60,891 nucleotides of DNA from Burkholderiales bacterium. Its GTDB lineage: Bacteria > Pseudomonadota > Gammaproteobacteria > Burkholderiales > Burkholderiaceae_C. Below, piece by piece: positions 26,814 to 36,281 of this stretch. Position numbers and translations under genes: made by a program. The DNA is taken from positions 1 through 60,891 of the forward strand of contig JAGWTP010000007.1 in NCBI GenBank assembly GCA_028868895.1. Reading direction: 5' to 3'. Numbering within the stretch: position 1 is the stretch's first letter; every line of letters begins with the position of its first letter. The notes beneath the pieces are model-generated. The model worked only from the letters and a program-made list of their open reading frames with translations. It ran no database searches and was not told where the DNA came from.

Positions 26814-28136
26814 ATGGACCAACCGCCGCCCACCGCCACCGCACCCACACCCGGCACCGAAGCCGCCGCGGCGCGCCACACGCGCCGGCGCGGGCTCGGC
26901 AGCGTGATCGCGCTCGTCGCACTGGCGTTGCTGGGCGCGCTGGCCTGGCACCTGACCCACTCGCCCAAGGCGCCCGTGGCGGGCACCGTCGGCGGACCGG
27001 GTGGCCCCGGTGGCGCGCGCGGCGGCGTGCCGAGCACGGTCGGCATCGCGGTCGCGCGGCGCGCCGACATCCCGGTGCTGATCGACGCGCTCGGCACCGT
27101 CACGCCGGTGGCCAACGTGACGGTGCGCCCGCAGGTCTCGGGCGTGCTGACGCAGGTGCTGTTCAAGGAAGGCCAGCGGGTGAAGAAGGGCGACGTGCTC
27201 GCCACCATCGACGCGCGGCCGTTCGAGGCCACGCTGGCGCAGGCGCAGGGCGCGCGCGGTCGCGACCAGGCCCAGCTCGAAGCCGCCCGGGTCACGCTGG
27301 CGCGCTATCAGACGCTGCTGGCGCAGGACTCGATCGCGCGCCAGGACGTGGACACGCAGGCCGCGCTCGTCAAGCAGCTCGAGGGCACGGTCGCGGTCGA
27401 CCGCGCCGCCGAGGCCACCGCCCGGCTCAACCTGGGCTACGCGCGCATCGTCGCGCCGCTGGGCGGGCGCGTCGGCCTGCGCCCGGTCGATGCCGGCAAC
27501 TACGTCGCCGCCGGCGACGCCAACGGCGTCGCGGTGATCACCCAGGTGGCGCCGATCGACGTGGAGTTCGCGATCCCGCAAGACCGCGTGCCCGAGGTGC
27601 AAGAGCGCCAGGCCGCAGGCGCGCAACTGCCGGTGCAGGCCTTCGATCGCACCCGCACCCGCCAGCTCGACACCGGCCATTTCCTGACGCTGGACAACCT
27701 GATCGACACCACCACCGGCACCGTGAAGGCGAAGGCGCGTTTCAGCAACGCCGCGGGCAACCTGTTCCCGAACCAGTTCGTCAATGTGCAGCTGCTGCTG
27801 CGCACGGTCCACGGCGCGGTGGTGGTGCCGGTGACCGCGCTGCGCTTCGGGCCGAACGGCGCGTTCGTCTACGTCGTCAAGCCCGACCGCACCGTCGCGC
27901 TGCGCCCGGTCGCGCCCGGCGAAGCGAGCGTCGACGCGGTCGCGATCACGACCGGGCTGGCAGCGGGCGAGACGGTCGTGACCGAAGGCGCCGACCGCCT
28001 GAAGGACGGCGCGCGCGTGCAGACCGCCGCCGAGCGGCCGGCCGGCGCGGCTTCGGGTGCGGCGTCCGGCGCGGCCTCGGGTGCGTCGGCAGCAAAGCGG
28101 CGCCGCCCGTCCGCTGCGGCCGGCGGCGGAGGCTGA
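26814..28136 (+). CDS. RND efflux periplasmic adaptor (membrane fusion protein, MdtA/MuxA-like)
   Basis: A 440-residue HlyD/AcrA-family adaptor. The start at ATG 26814 gives a short cytoplasmic tail and one membrane anchor (about residues 31-48, 'GSVIALVALALLGALAW') rather than a lipobox. A Gly-rich linker is followed by the lipoyl half-motif 'VTVRPQVSGVLTQVLFKEGQ', a coiled-coil hairpin ('LEAARVTLARYQTLL') and the second lipoyl half 'ARIVAPLGGRVGLR', with beta-barrel domains after it. The C-terminus is low-complexity Ala/Gly/Ser. It links the pump subunits encoded next to the outer-membrane channel. It is the first gene of the operon. Confidence 0.92.
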   Translation: MDQPPPTATAPTPGTEAAAARHTRRRGLGSVIALVALALLGALAWHLTHSPKAPVAGTVGGPGGPGGARGGVPSTVGIAVARRADIPVLIDALGTVTPVANVTVRPQVSGVLTQVLFKEGQRVKKGDVLATIDARPFEATLAQAQGARGRDQAQLEAARVTLARYQTLLAQDSIARQDVDTQAALVKQLEGTVAVDRAAEATARLNLGYARIVAPLGGRVGLRPVDAGNYVAAGDANGVAVITQVAPIDVEFAIPQDRVPEVQERQAAGAQLPVQAFDRTRTRQLDTGHFLTLDNLIDTTTGTVKAKARFSNAAGNLFPNQFVNVQLLLRTVHGAVVVPVTALRFGPNGAFVYVVKPDRTVALRPVAPGEASVDAVAITTGLAAGETVVTEGADRLKDGARVQTAAERPAGAASGAASGAASGASAAKRRRPSAAAGGGG

Positions 28137-28196
28137 CATCGCGGCGGCCAGAGCACCCCGCCGCATCGGAGCCCGCGTCATCGAGACCATCGCCGC

Positions 28197-31100
28197 ATGA
28201 GCCCGTCGCGCCCGTTCATCCTGCGCCCCGTCGCGACCTCGCTGCTGATGGTGGCGATCGTGCTCGCCGGGCTGGTGGCGTTCAGGTTCCTGCCGCTGTC
28301 GGCCTTGCCGCAGGTCGACTACCCGACCATCCAGGTGCGCACGCTGTACCCCGGCGGCAGCCCCGAGGTGATGAGCAACACCATCACCGCGCCGCTGGAG
28401 CGCCAGTTCGGCCAGATGGCGGGGCTGGACCGGATGAGCTCGACCAGCGCGGCCGGGGTGTCGATCGTCACGCTGCAGTTCACGCTCGGCCAGACGCTCG
28501 ACGTGGCCGAGCAGGAGGTGCAGGCCGCGATCAACGCCGGCGCCTCGCTGCTGCCGGCCGACCTGCCGGCGCCGCCGATCTACGCCAAGGTCAACCCGGC
28601 CGACGCGCCGGTGCTGACGCTGGCGATCACCTCCGACACGCTGCCGCTCACGCAGGTGCAGAACCTCGTCAGCACCCGGCTGGCGCAGAAGATCAGCCAA
28701 GTCTCGGGGGTGGGCCTGGTTTCGCTCAGCGGCGGCCAGCGCCCTGCGGTGCGCATCCAGGCCGACACCCAGGCGCTCGCCGCGATCGGCATCGGCCTGG
28801 ACACCTTGCGCACCGTGATCGCGAGTGCCAACTCGAACGGCGCCAAGGGCAGTTTCGACGGCCCGAAGCGGGCTTACTCGATCAACGCCAACGACCAGCT
28901 GCTGACCGCGGCCGACTACAAGAACCTGATCGTCGCGTACCGGAACGGCGCGCCGGTGCGGATGACCGACGTGGCGCGTGTGGTCGACGGCGCCGAGAAC
29001 ACCCAGCTCGGCGCGTGGGCAGGAACTGACTGCCCCGAGGTCGCTTCGCGCCCGCCCCCCGGGGGGGACAACTGCCTTGGGGCGGCCCTGCGGCAGTTGG
29101 CACCCGCCATCATCCTGAACGTGCAGCGCCAGCCCGGCGCCAACGTGATCGCCACGGTCGATGCGATCAAGGCCCTGCTGCCGGCGCTGCAGCAGGCGCT
29201 GCCCGACAGCGTGCACGTCAACGTGCTGGCCGACCGCACCACCGGCATCCGCGCGTCGGTCGAGCAGGTCGAGATCGAACTGGTGCTGGCGGTCGTGATG
29301 GTGGTGCTGGTGATCTTCGCGTTCCTGGGCAGCCTGCGCGCCACCGTGATCGCCAGCATCGCGGTGCCGATCTCGCTGATCGGCAGCTGCGGCGCGATGG
29401 TCCTGCTCGGCTACAGCCTGAACAACCTGAGCCTGATGGCACTGACGATCGCCACCGGCTTCGTCGTCGACGACGCGATCGTGATGATCGAGAACATCTC
29501 GCGCCACATCGAGGCCGGCGAGCCGCCGCTGCAGGCGGCGTTGAAGGGCGCGACCCAGATCGGCTTCACCATCATCTCGCTGACGGTCTCGCTGATCGCG
29601 GTGTTGATCCCGCTGCTGTTCATGGGCGACGTGATCGGCCGGCTGTTCCGCGAATTCGCGGTCACGCTGGCGATCACGATCCTGATCTCGGCGCTGGTCT
29701 CGCTGACGCTGGTGCCGATGATGTCAGCGCGCTGGCTCGGCGCCGAAACCGACGCCGCGCAGCGCAACGCGTTCGCGCGCAAGGCGCATGCGCTCTTCAA
29801 AGGCGTGACGCAGCGCTACGACCGCGCGCTCAACTGGGTGCTCGCGCGCCAGGGTGCGACGCTGATCGTGGCGCTGGCGACGATGGCGCTGACGGTGCTG
29901 CTCTACGTCACGATCCCGAAGGGCCTGTTCCCGACCCAGGACACCGGCCAGCTGCAGGCCCGCATCGAGGCCGCGCAGGACGTGTCGTACGAGCGCATGG
30001 CGCAACTGCAGCAGCAGGCCGCGCGCGCGATCCTGCAGGACCCCGCGGTCGAGAACCTGAGCTCGTTCGTCGGCGTCGACGCGGCCAACAACACGATGCT
30101 GCACACCGGCAGCATGCTGATCGACCTGAAGCCCGGCCACGGCGACCAGCAGGCGGTGATGCAGCGCCTGCGCGAGCGGGTCGCCCAGGTGGCCGGCGTG
30201 ACGCTGTCGCTGCAGCCCACGCAAGACCTGACGATCGATGCCGAGACCGGGCCGACCGAGTACCGCGTCTCGCTCGAAGGCGCCGACTCGAAGACCGTCA
30301 ACGCCTGGATGGGCAAGCTCGTGGCGCGGCTGCACAGCGACGCTGCCGCGCAGTCGGTGCGCCACGTCAGCAGCGACGCCGATGCACAGGGCCTGGCCGC
30401 CTACATCGCGGTCGATCGCGACACCGCATCGCGCCTGGCGATCACCGCCGCGTCGGTCGACGACGCGCTGTACAGCGCGTTCGGCCAGCGCATCGTCTCG
30501 ACGATCTTCACCCAGACCAACCAGTACCGCGTGATCCTGGAGGCGCGCCCGGGCGTGCTGACCAACGTGCACACGCTGGGCCAGCTGAACCTGAAGACCG
30601 GCTCGGGCCGGGCCACGCCGCTGTCGGCGTTCGCGACCATCACCGAGCAGCGCGCGCCGCTGCAGATCACCCACGTCGCGCAGTACCCGGCGAGCACGCT
30701 GAACTTCGACACCGCGCCCGGCGTGTCGCTCGGCGCGGCGGTCGCCACGATCCGCCAGGCGGCGCAGGACATCGGCCTGCCCGGCAGCGTCTCGATGACC
30801 TTCCTGGGCGCCGCCGGGGCCTACGAGAAGTCGCTGACCAACCAGCTCTGGCTGATCCTGGCCGCGGTGGTGTGCGTGTACATCGTGCTGGGCGTGCTCT
30901 ACGAGAGCTACGTGCACCCGCTGACGATCCTGTCGACGCTGCCGTCGGCCGGCGTCGGCGCGCTGCTTGCGCTGATGCTCACCGGCAACGACCTCGGCGT
31001 GATCGGCATCATCGGTATCATCCTGCTGATCGGCATCGTCAAGAAGAACGCGATCATGATGATCGACTTCGCGATCGACGCCGAGCGCCAGCAGCACATG

Positions 31101-31517
31101 TCGCCGCGCGACGCCATCCACCAGGCCGCGCTGCTGCGGCTGCGCCCGATCCTGATGACGACGCTGGCCGCGCTGTTCGCCGCGCTGCCGCTGATGCTCG
31201 GCTGGGGCGAAGGCGCGGAGTTGCGCCGCCCGCTGGGCCTGGCAATCTTCGGCGGGCTGATCGTCAGCCAGATGCTGACGCTGTTCACGACGCCGGTGAT
31301 CTACCTGGCCTTCGATCGTCTGGGGCAGCGGCTGCGCGGGCCCTCACCCCCACCCGCTCCCGCCGGTGCGGGCGAGGGAGTCTCTGCCTTCGCCTCTGCC
31401 GCGGGTGCGGGCGAGGGTGTCTCTGCCTTGGCAGTGCCCGCCACCGGGACCGCGAGCCCACCGGGTGTTGCTCCCTCTCCCCGCCCGCGGGGAGAGGGCC
31501 GGGGTGAGGGGTCGTGA
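28197..31517 (+). CDS. RND efflux inner-membrane subunit (MdtB/MuxB-like), enlarged by repeat-derived sequence
   Basis: An 1106-residue RND transporter, longer than the roughly 1040 usual for MdtB. Its N-terminus '[20 protein letters not shown]' is typical. Helix 4 has the proton-relay pair in '[15 protein letters not shown]'. The late '[14 protein letters not shown]' block is conserved. Two additions stand out. Residues 278-302 are an in-frame 25-residue insertion from a palindromic repeat, breaking the normal 'GAW..PAIILN' stretch of the porter domain. Residues 1049-1106 are a Pro/Gly/Ala tail encoded by REP-like repeats. Whether the pump still works is open. It pairs with the MdtC-like subunit downstream as a heteromultimer. 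Confidence 0.93.
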   Translation: MSPSRPFILRPVATSLLMVAIVLAGLVAFRFLPLSALPQVDYPTIQVRTLYPGGSPEVMSNTITAPLERQFGQMAGLDRMSSTSAAGVSIVTLQFTLGQTLDVAEQEVQAAINAGASLLPADLPAPPIYAKVNPADAPVLTLAITSDTLPLTQVQNLVSTRLAQKISQVSGVGLVSLSGGQRPAVRIQADTQALAAIGIGLDTLRTVIASANSNGAKGSFDGPKRAYSINANDQLLTAADYKNLIVAYRNGAPVRMTDVARVVDGAENTQLGAWAGTDCPEVASRPPPGGDNCLGAALRQLAPAIILNVQRQPGANVIATVDAIKALLPALQQALPDSVHVNVLADRTTGIRASVEQVEIELVLAVVMVVLVIFAFLGSLRATVIASIAVPISLIGSCGAMVLLGYSLNNLSLMALTIATGFVVDDAIVMIENISRHIEAGEPPLQAALKGATQIGFTIISLTVSLIAVLIPLLFMGDVIGRLFREFAVTLAITILISALVSLTLVPMMSARWLGAETDAAQRNAFARKAHALFKGVTQRYDRALNWVLARQGATLIVALATMALTVLLYVTIPKGLFPTQDTGQLQARIEAAQDVSYERMAQLQQQAARAILQDPAVENLSSFVGVDAANNTMLHTGSMLIDLKPGHGDQQAVMQRLRERVAQVAGVTLSLQPTQDLTIDAETGPTEYRVSLEGADSKTVNAWMGKLVARLHSDAAAQSVRHVSSDADAQGLAAYIAVDRDTASRLAITAASVDDALYSAFGQRIVSTIFTQTNQYRVILEARPGVLTNVHTLGQLNLKTGSGRATPLSAFATITEQRAPLQITHVAQYPASTLNFDTAPGVSLGAAVATIRQAAQDIGLPGSVSMTFLGAAGAYEKSLTNQLWLILAAVVCVYIVLGVLYESYVHPLTILSTLPSAGVGALLALMLTGNDLGVIGIIGIILLIGIVKKNAIMMIDFAIDAERQQHMSPRDAIHQAALLRLRPILMTTLAALFAALPLMLGWGEGAELRRPLGLAIFGGLIVSQMLTLFTTPVIYLAFDRLGQRLRGPSPPPAPAGAGEGVSAFASAAGAGEGVSALAVPATGTASPPGVAPSPRPRGEGRGEGS
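29028..29102. repeat. Palindromic repeat inserted in frame inside the RND subunit gene
   Basis: The 75-bp stretch contains ACTGCCCCGAGG on the left and CCTTGGGGC...GCGGCAGT on the right. It also has a central CCCGCCCCCCGGGGGGG palindrome and an inner AACTGCC/GGCAGTT pair. Removing it rejoins the conserved reading 'GAWAGT|PAIILN' without a frameshift. Its exact borders are inferred from comparison with remembered MdtB sequences. Confidence 0.75.
31341..31514. repeat. REP-like repeat cluster forming the 3' end of the RND subunit gene (copies 3 and 4)
   Basis: Copy 3 (31341-31380) contains CCCTCACCCCCACCCGC and GCGGGCGAGGGAG. A degenerate tandem copy of GTGCGGGCGAGGG(A/T)GTCTCTGCC follows at about 31396-31428. 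Copy 4 (31470-31511) has the stem CCCTCTCCCCGC/GCGGGGAGAGGG followed by GGGGTGAGGGG. All are read through in frame as the last 58 codons of the upstream RND gene. Confidence 0.75.
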
Positions 31518-31530
31518 TGGGGCCTCGCGC

Positions 31531-34500
31531 GTGAACCTCTCATCCCCCTTCGTGCGCCGCCCGATCGCGACCGTGCTGCTGACGGTCGGCGTGGCGCTGG
31601 CCGGCATCGGGGCGTTCTTCGTGTTGCCGGTCTCGCCGCTGCCGCAGGTCGACTTCCCGGTGATTTCGGTCAGCGCCAACCTGCCCGGCGCGAGCCCCGA
31701 GACCATGGCCACGAGCGTGGCCACGCCGCTGGAGCGGCACCTCGGCACGATCGCCGGCGTCAACGAGATGACCTCGTCGAGCGGCATCGGACAAACCCGC
31801 GTGACGCTGCAGTTCGACCTGTCTCGCAACATCGACGGCGCGGCGCGTGAGGTGCAGGCGGCGATCAACGCCTCGCGGGTCGACCTGCCGGCCACGCTGA
31901 AGAGCAACCCGACCTACCACAAGGCCAACCCGGCGGCGGCACCGGTGGTCATCCTGGCGCTGACCTCGAAGACGAAGACGCCGGGGCAGATCTTCGAGGC
32001 CGTGTCCAACATCGTCAGCCAGCGGCTGGCGCAGGTCGAAGGAGTCGGCGAGGTCGAGATCGGCGGCGGCTCGCTGCCGGCGGTGCGGGTCGAGTTGCTG
32101 CCGTTCGCGCTGAACCACTACGGCATCAGCACCGAAGACGTGCGCGCGGCGATCCAGTCGGCCAACGCGAACCGGCCCAAGGGCGCGATCTCGGGCGGGG
32201 GCCGGCGCCTGCAGATCTACACCCAGACCCCGGCCCGGCGCGCCGCCGACTACGCCTCGATGGTGGTGGCCTGGCGCAACGGCGCGGCGGTGCGGCTGTC
32301 GGACGTGGCGCAGGTCGTCGACGGCGTCGAGAACACCCGCACGCTGGGCCTGTTCAACGGCCAGCCGGCGATCATCATCCTGATCACGCGCCAGCCCGGC
32401 GCCAACGTGATCCAGACCGTCGACCGGGTGCGCGCGCTGCTGCCCGAGCTGCAGGCGCAACTGCCGGCCGACGTGGAGTTGCACGTCGCCGCCGACCGCA
32501 CGACCTCGATCCGTGCGTCGCTGCGCGAGATCGAGATCACGCTGCTGATCTCGATCGCGCTGGTGGTGGTCGTCGTCAGCGTGTTCCTGCGCAACGCGCG
32601 CGCCACCGCCATACCCGCGGTGGCCACCGTGGTGGCGCTGCTCGGCACCTTCGGCGTGATGTACCTGCTCGGCTTCAGCCTGAACAACCTCAGCCTGATG
32701 GCGCTGACGGTGGCCACCGGTTTCGTCGTCGACGACGCGATCGTGGTGCTCGAGAACACCGCGCGCCACATCGAGGCCGGCATGGGCCGGATGCAGGCGG
32801 CGCTGCTGGGCGCGCGCGAGGTCGGCTTCACGGTGCTGTCGATCAGCGTCTCGCTGGTGGCGGTGTTCATCCCGCTGCTGTTCATGCCGGGCCAGGCCGG
32901 GCGGCTGTTCCGCGAGTTCGCGGTGACGCTGTCGGCGGCGGTGATGATCTCGCTGGTGATCTCGCTGACGACCACGCCGATGATGTGCGCGTGGTTCCTG
33001 CCCGACCCGCACGGCGGCGGCGCCGCGCGCGCGCCGGGTCGGCTCGCGCGTGGCGCCGGACGCGCCTACGCGCGCCTGCTGCACGCCTACGAACTCAGCC
33101 TGGACTGGGCGCTGGCGAGCAAGGCGCTGGTGATGCTGATCCTGCTCGCGGTCGTTGCGCTGAACGTGTACCTGTTCGCCGTCGTGCCCAAGGGCTACTT
33201 CCCGCAGCAGGACAGCGGCCAGCTCAGCGGCGGCCTGCGCGCCGACGAGAGCATCTCGACGCAGGAGATGGGCACCAAGCTGCGCCAGGTGGTGGCCATC
33301 GCCCACGCCGACCCGGCGGTTGCCACGGTGGTGGGCTTCACCGGTGGCGGGCGCTCGGGCGGCGGCTTCATGTTCGTCACGCTCAAGCCGCTGAGCGAGC
33401 GCAAGGACGGCGGCCAGGCGGTGATCGCGCGGCTGCGCCCGCAGCTCGCGAAGGTCACCGGGCTGCAGGTGTTCCTGGCCACGGTGCAGGACGTGCGCTC
33501 GGGTGGCCGCGCCAGCAACGCCGCCTACCAGTACACGCTCAAGAGCGACAACCTGCAGGACCTGAAGCGGTGGGCGACCCGGCTGGCCGACGCGCTCAAG
33601 CACGCCAGCACGATGACCGACGTGAACACCGACCAGGCCGAGAACGGCATCCAGACAATGGTGCAGGTCGATCGCGACCGCGCCGCCGAGCTCGGCGTCA
33701 CCTCGGCCGGCATCGATGCGGCGATGTACGACGCCTTCGGCCAGCGCCAGGTCGCGACCATCTACGACGAGCTGAACCAGTACCACGTGGTGATGGAATG
33801 GGCGCCGCAGTACACGATGGGCCCGCCCGCGCTGCGCGACGTGTACGTGGCCGCGAAGACGCCGGCGGGCAGCATCGCGCCCGGCGCGACGCTGCCGGCC
33901 ACCGCGGCGGCGACCGGCTCGAACGCGGCCCCCTTGTCGGTCAACCCCGGCCTGCGCGACGCCTCCGGCGGCAACCCGCTGGCGAACACGCCGACCGCGC
34001 TGGTGCCGCTGCGCGCGATCGCCCGGTTCAGCGACGAATCGGCGCCGACCTCGGTCAACCACCAGGACGGCGAACTCGCGACCACGATCTCGTTCAACCT
34101 GGCCGAAGGCGCGACGCTGGCCGACGCCGGGCGCCAGATCGTGCAGGCCGAGGCCGACCTCGGCCTGCCCACCAACGTGCGCGGCGCGTTCGCCGGCACG
34201 GCGCTGGAGGCGAGCCAGTCGCAGGGCCAGCAGGTGCTGCTGATCGCGGCCGCGATCGTCGTCATCTACATCGTGCTGGGCATCTTGTACGAGAGCCTGA
34301 TCCACCCGATCACGGTGCTGTCGACGCTGCCGTCGGCAGGCATCGGCGCGGTGCTTGCGCTGATGCTGTTCAAGATGGACTTTTCGATCATCGCGCTGAT
34401 CGGCGTGTTCCTGCTGCTGGGCATCGTCAAGAAGAACGCGATCCTGATCATCGACTTCGCGCTCGAGGCCGAGCGCGCCCGCGGCATGACGCCGCTCGCG

Positions 34501-34785
34501 GCGGTGCGCGAGGCCTGCCTGCTGCGCTTTCGCCCGATCCTGATGACGACGCTGGCCGCCGCGCTGGGCGCGCTGCCGCTGGCGATCGGCTTCGGCGAAG
34601 GCTCGGAGCTGCGCCAGCCGCTCGGCGTGGCGATCATCGGCGGGCTGGTCGCGAGCCAGTTGCTGACCCTGCTGACCACCCCGGTGGTCTATCTGCTGCT
34701 CGACAAACTGCGCCGCCGCAAGCGCGACGAGCGCCACCTGAGCCGCGCCGCCGAAGGCCCGCTCGCACCGGCCGAATCGACATGA
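31531..34785 (+). CDS. RND efflux inner-membrane subunit (MdtC/MuxC-like)
   Basis: A 1084-residue RND transporter starting at GTG 31531 ('NLSSPFVRRPIATVLL', the usual family start). The open frame extends upstream only through repeat DNA. Helix 4 carries '[15 protein letters not shown]' with the conserved Asp pair, and '[14 protein letters not shown]' is intact. A Gly/Ala/Ser/Thr-rich linker of roughly 45 residues lies around residue 780-825, between conserved porter-domain segments; such linkers occur in MdtC-type proteins. It forms a heteromeric pump with the preceding subunit. Its stop overlaps the channel gene by four bases (ATGA). Confidence 0.94.
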   Translation: MNLSSPFVRRPIATVLLTVGVALAGIGAFFVLPVSPLPQVDFPVISVSANLPGASPETMATSVATPLERHLGTIAGVNEMTSSSGIGQTRVTLQFDLSRNIDGAAREVQAAINASRVDLPATLKSNPTYHKANPAAAPVVILALTSKTKTPGQIFEAVSNIVSQRLAQVEGVGEVEIGGGSLPAVRVELLPFALNHYGISTEDVRAAIQSANANRPKGAISGGGRRLQIYTQTPARRAADYASMVVAWRNGAAVRLSDVAQVVDGVENTRTLGLFNGQPAIIILITRQPGANVIQTVDRVRALLPELQAQLPADVELHVAADRTTSIRASLREIEITLLISIALVVVVVSVFLRNARATAIPAVATVVALLGTFGVMYLLGFSLNNLSLMALTVATGFVVDDAIVVLENTARHIEAGMGRMQAALLGAREVGFTVLSISVSLVAVFIPLLFMPGQAGRLFREFAVTLSAAVMISLVISLTTTPMMCAWFLPDPHGGGAARAPGRLARGAGRAYARLLHAYELSLDWALASKALVMLILLAVVALNVYLFAVVPKGYFPQQDSGQLSGGLRADESISTQEMGTKLRQVVAIAHADPAVATVVGFTGGGRSGGGFMFVTLKPLSERKDGGQAVIARLRPQLAKVTGLQVFLATVQDVRSGGRASNAAYQYTLKSDNLQDLKRWATRLADALKHASTMTDVNTDQAENGIQTMVQVDRDRAAELGVTSAGIDAAMYDAFGQRQVATIYDELNQYHVVMEWAPQYTMGPPALRDVYVAAKTPAGSIAPGATLPATAAATGSNAAPLSVNPGLRDASGGNPLANTPTALVPLRAIARFSDESAPTSVNHQDGELATTISFNLAEGATLADAGRQIVQAEADLGLPTNVRGAFAGTALEASQSQGQQVLLIAAAIVVIYIVLGILYESLIHPITVLSTLPSAGIGAVLALMLFKMDFSIIALIGVFLLLGIVKKNAILIIDFALEAERARGMTPLAAVREACLLRFRPILMTTLAAALGALPLAIGFGEGSELRQPLGVAIIGGLVASQLLTLLTTPVVYLLLDKLRRRKRDERHLSRAAEGPLAPAEST

Positions 34786-36251
34786 ACCCAACCCGCCGCT
34801 CGCCCGTGCGCTCGCCGCTTCTGCAACCGACGCCGTGGCGAGCACCGCCGTGGCGGTGCGCCGCGATGGCCGCCATCGCCGCCACGCTGTCGGCCTGCGC
34901 CGTCGGGCCCGACTATGTGCGCCCGAGCGCCGCGGCGCCGGCCGCATTCAAGGAGGCACCGGCCACTGATGCCGGCTGGTTCCCGGCGGCGCCGGCCGAC
35001 ACGCTGGAGCGCGGAGCGTGGTGGCAGCTGTTCGGCGACGCCGGGCTGGACACGCTGGTGGCGCAGGTCGAGGTCTCGAACCAGAACGTCGCCGCGGCGG
35101 TGGCCGCCTACGCGCAGGCGCGTTCGCTGGTGCGGCTGCAGCGCGCCGCACTGTTCCCGTCGGTCGCGCTCGACGCCGGCGCCAAGCGCTCCGGCGGCGG
35201 GGCGTCGATCGGCGCCGCCGACAGCCTGCAGCTGGGGGCCGCCGCCAGCTGGGCGCCCGACCTGTGGGGCAAGCTCGGTCGTGGCGTCGAGGGCGCTCAG
35301 GCGAGTGCGCAGGCCAGTGCCGCCGATCTGGCCGCGGCCCGGTTGTCGGCGCAGGGCGAGGTCGCGATCGACTACTTCGCGCTGCGCGACGCCGACGCCG
35401 AGCTCGCGCTGGTGCGCGCGACGATCGCCGGCTACGAACGCGCGCTGACGATCACGGGCAACCGCTACGCCGCCGGCATCGCGCCGCGCACCGACGTGCT
35501 GCAGGCGCAGACCCAGCTGGCCAACACGCGTGCCGACCTGGCCGCGCTCACCAACCAGCGCGCGCAACTCGAGCACGCGATCGCGGTGCTGATCGGCAAG
35601 GCGCCGGCCGACTTCACGCTGCCCCCGGCGCCCTGGAACCGGACCGTGCCCGCGGTACCGCTGGCGCTGCCGTCGGAGCTGCTGCAGCGTCGGCCCGACA
35701 TCGCCTCGGCCGAGCGCGCGGTGGCGGCGGCGAACGCGCAGATCGGCATCCAGCGTTCGGCCTACTTCCCGAGCCTCGCGCTGAGCGGCTCGTTCGGCAG
35801 CAGCGGCAGCCGCGTCGCCGACCTGTTCAGCGCCTCGAACAGCCTGTGGTCGCTCGGCCTGTCGGTGGCGCAGACACTGTTCGACGCCGGCGCGACGCGC
35901 GCGCGCGTCGCGGGCGCGCAGGCGGCTCGCGACGCCGCGGTGGCGCGCTACCGGCAGACCGTGCTGACGGCGTTCCAGGCAGTCGAGGACCAGCTCGCGA
36001 GCGCCCGTGCGCTGGCCGATCAGGCGGTTTCGCGCGCCGCCGCGTCGCAGGCCGCCGACCTCACCGAACAGCAGTTGTTGAACCAGTACCAGGCCGGCCA
36101 GGTGGCCTACACCAGCGTCGTCACCGCGCAGGCGTCGGCGCTGAGCGCGCGGCGCACGCTGGCGCAACTCGCGGCGAGCCGGCAGGCCGCGGCGATCGCG
36201 CTGATCCAGGCGCTCGGCGGTGGCTGGCAAGCGCCACCGGGCGCGCCGTAG
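34782..36251 (+). CDS. Outer-membrane efflux channel (OprM/NodT family)
   Basis: A 489-residue TolC-like lipoprotein. A long N-terminal region precedes a lipobox 'LSACAVGPDY' (Cys at about residue 39), the classic start of OprM-type mature proteins. The body has two OEP repeats with coiled-coil segments, 'GNRYAAGIAPRTDVLQAQTQL' being shortened here to the key GNRYAAG and DVLQAQ. 'ELLQRRPDIASAERAVAAANA' is marked by RRPDI. The start overlaps the MdtC-like stop (ATGA). It completes a self-contained tripartite exporter. The lipobox is later than usual, so an internal start at or near 34867 is possible. Confidence 0.92.
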   Translation: MNPTRRSPVRSPLLQPTPWRAPPWRCAAMAAIAATLSACAVGPDYVRPSAAAPAAFKEAPATDAGWFPAAPADTLERGAWWQLFGDAGLDTLVAQVEVSNQNVAAAVAAYAQARSLVRLQRAALFPSVALDAGAKRSGGGASIGAADSLQLGAAASWAPDLWGKLGRGVEGAQASAQASAADLAAARLSAQGEVAIDYFALRDADAELALVRATIAGYERALTITGNRYAAGIAPRTDVLQAQTQLANTRADLAALTNQRAQLEHAIAVLIGKAPADFTLPPAPWNRTVPAVPLALPSELLQRRPDIASAERAVAAANAQIGIQRSAYFPSLALSGSFGSSGSRVADLFSASNSLWSLGLSVAQTLFDAGATRARVAGAQAARDAAVARYRQTVLTAFQAVEDQLASARALADQAVSRAAASQAADLTEQQLLNQYQAGQVAYTSVVTAQASALSARRTLAQLAASRQAAAIALIQALGGGWQAPPGAP

Positions 36252-36273
36252 GGCGGCAGCGGCAACGCCGCCC
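36251..36273. terminator. GC-rich hairpin between convergent genes
   Basis: A stem GGGCGGC (36251-36257) pairs with GCCGCCC (36267-36273) across a 9-base loop. It starts at the stop codon of the channel gene. It lies between convergent genes ending at 36251 and 36282 and could act on both strands. There is no T-run, so it is only a candidate. Confidence 0.4.
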
Positions 36274-36281
36274 GGGGGCGC

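Noticed and set aside
26604..29507. Open frame of about 967 codons opposite the RND adaptor and first pump gene
   Set aside because: His/Arg/Asp-rich shadow of the clear HlyD-family and RND genes on the plus strand.
31540..34947. Open frame of about 1135 codons opposite the MdtC-like gene
   Set aside because: Same kind of shadow; no recognisable domain, and the plus strand carries a complete RND transporter.
32985..36251. A 1088-codon fused channel protein starting inside the MdtC-like gene
   Set aside because: The first 600 codons are out-of-frame MdtC. The channel starts at ATG 34782 with its own leader and lipobox.
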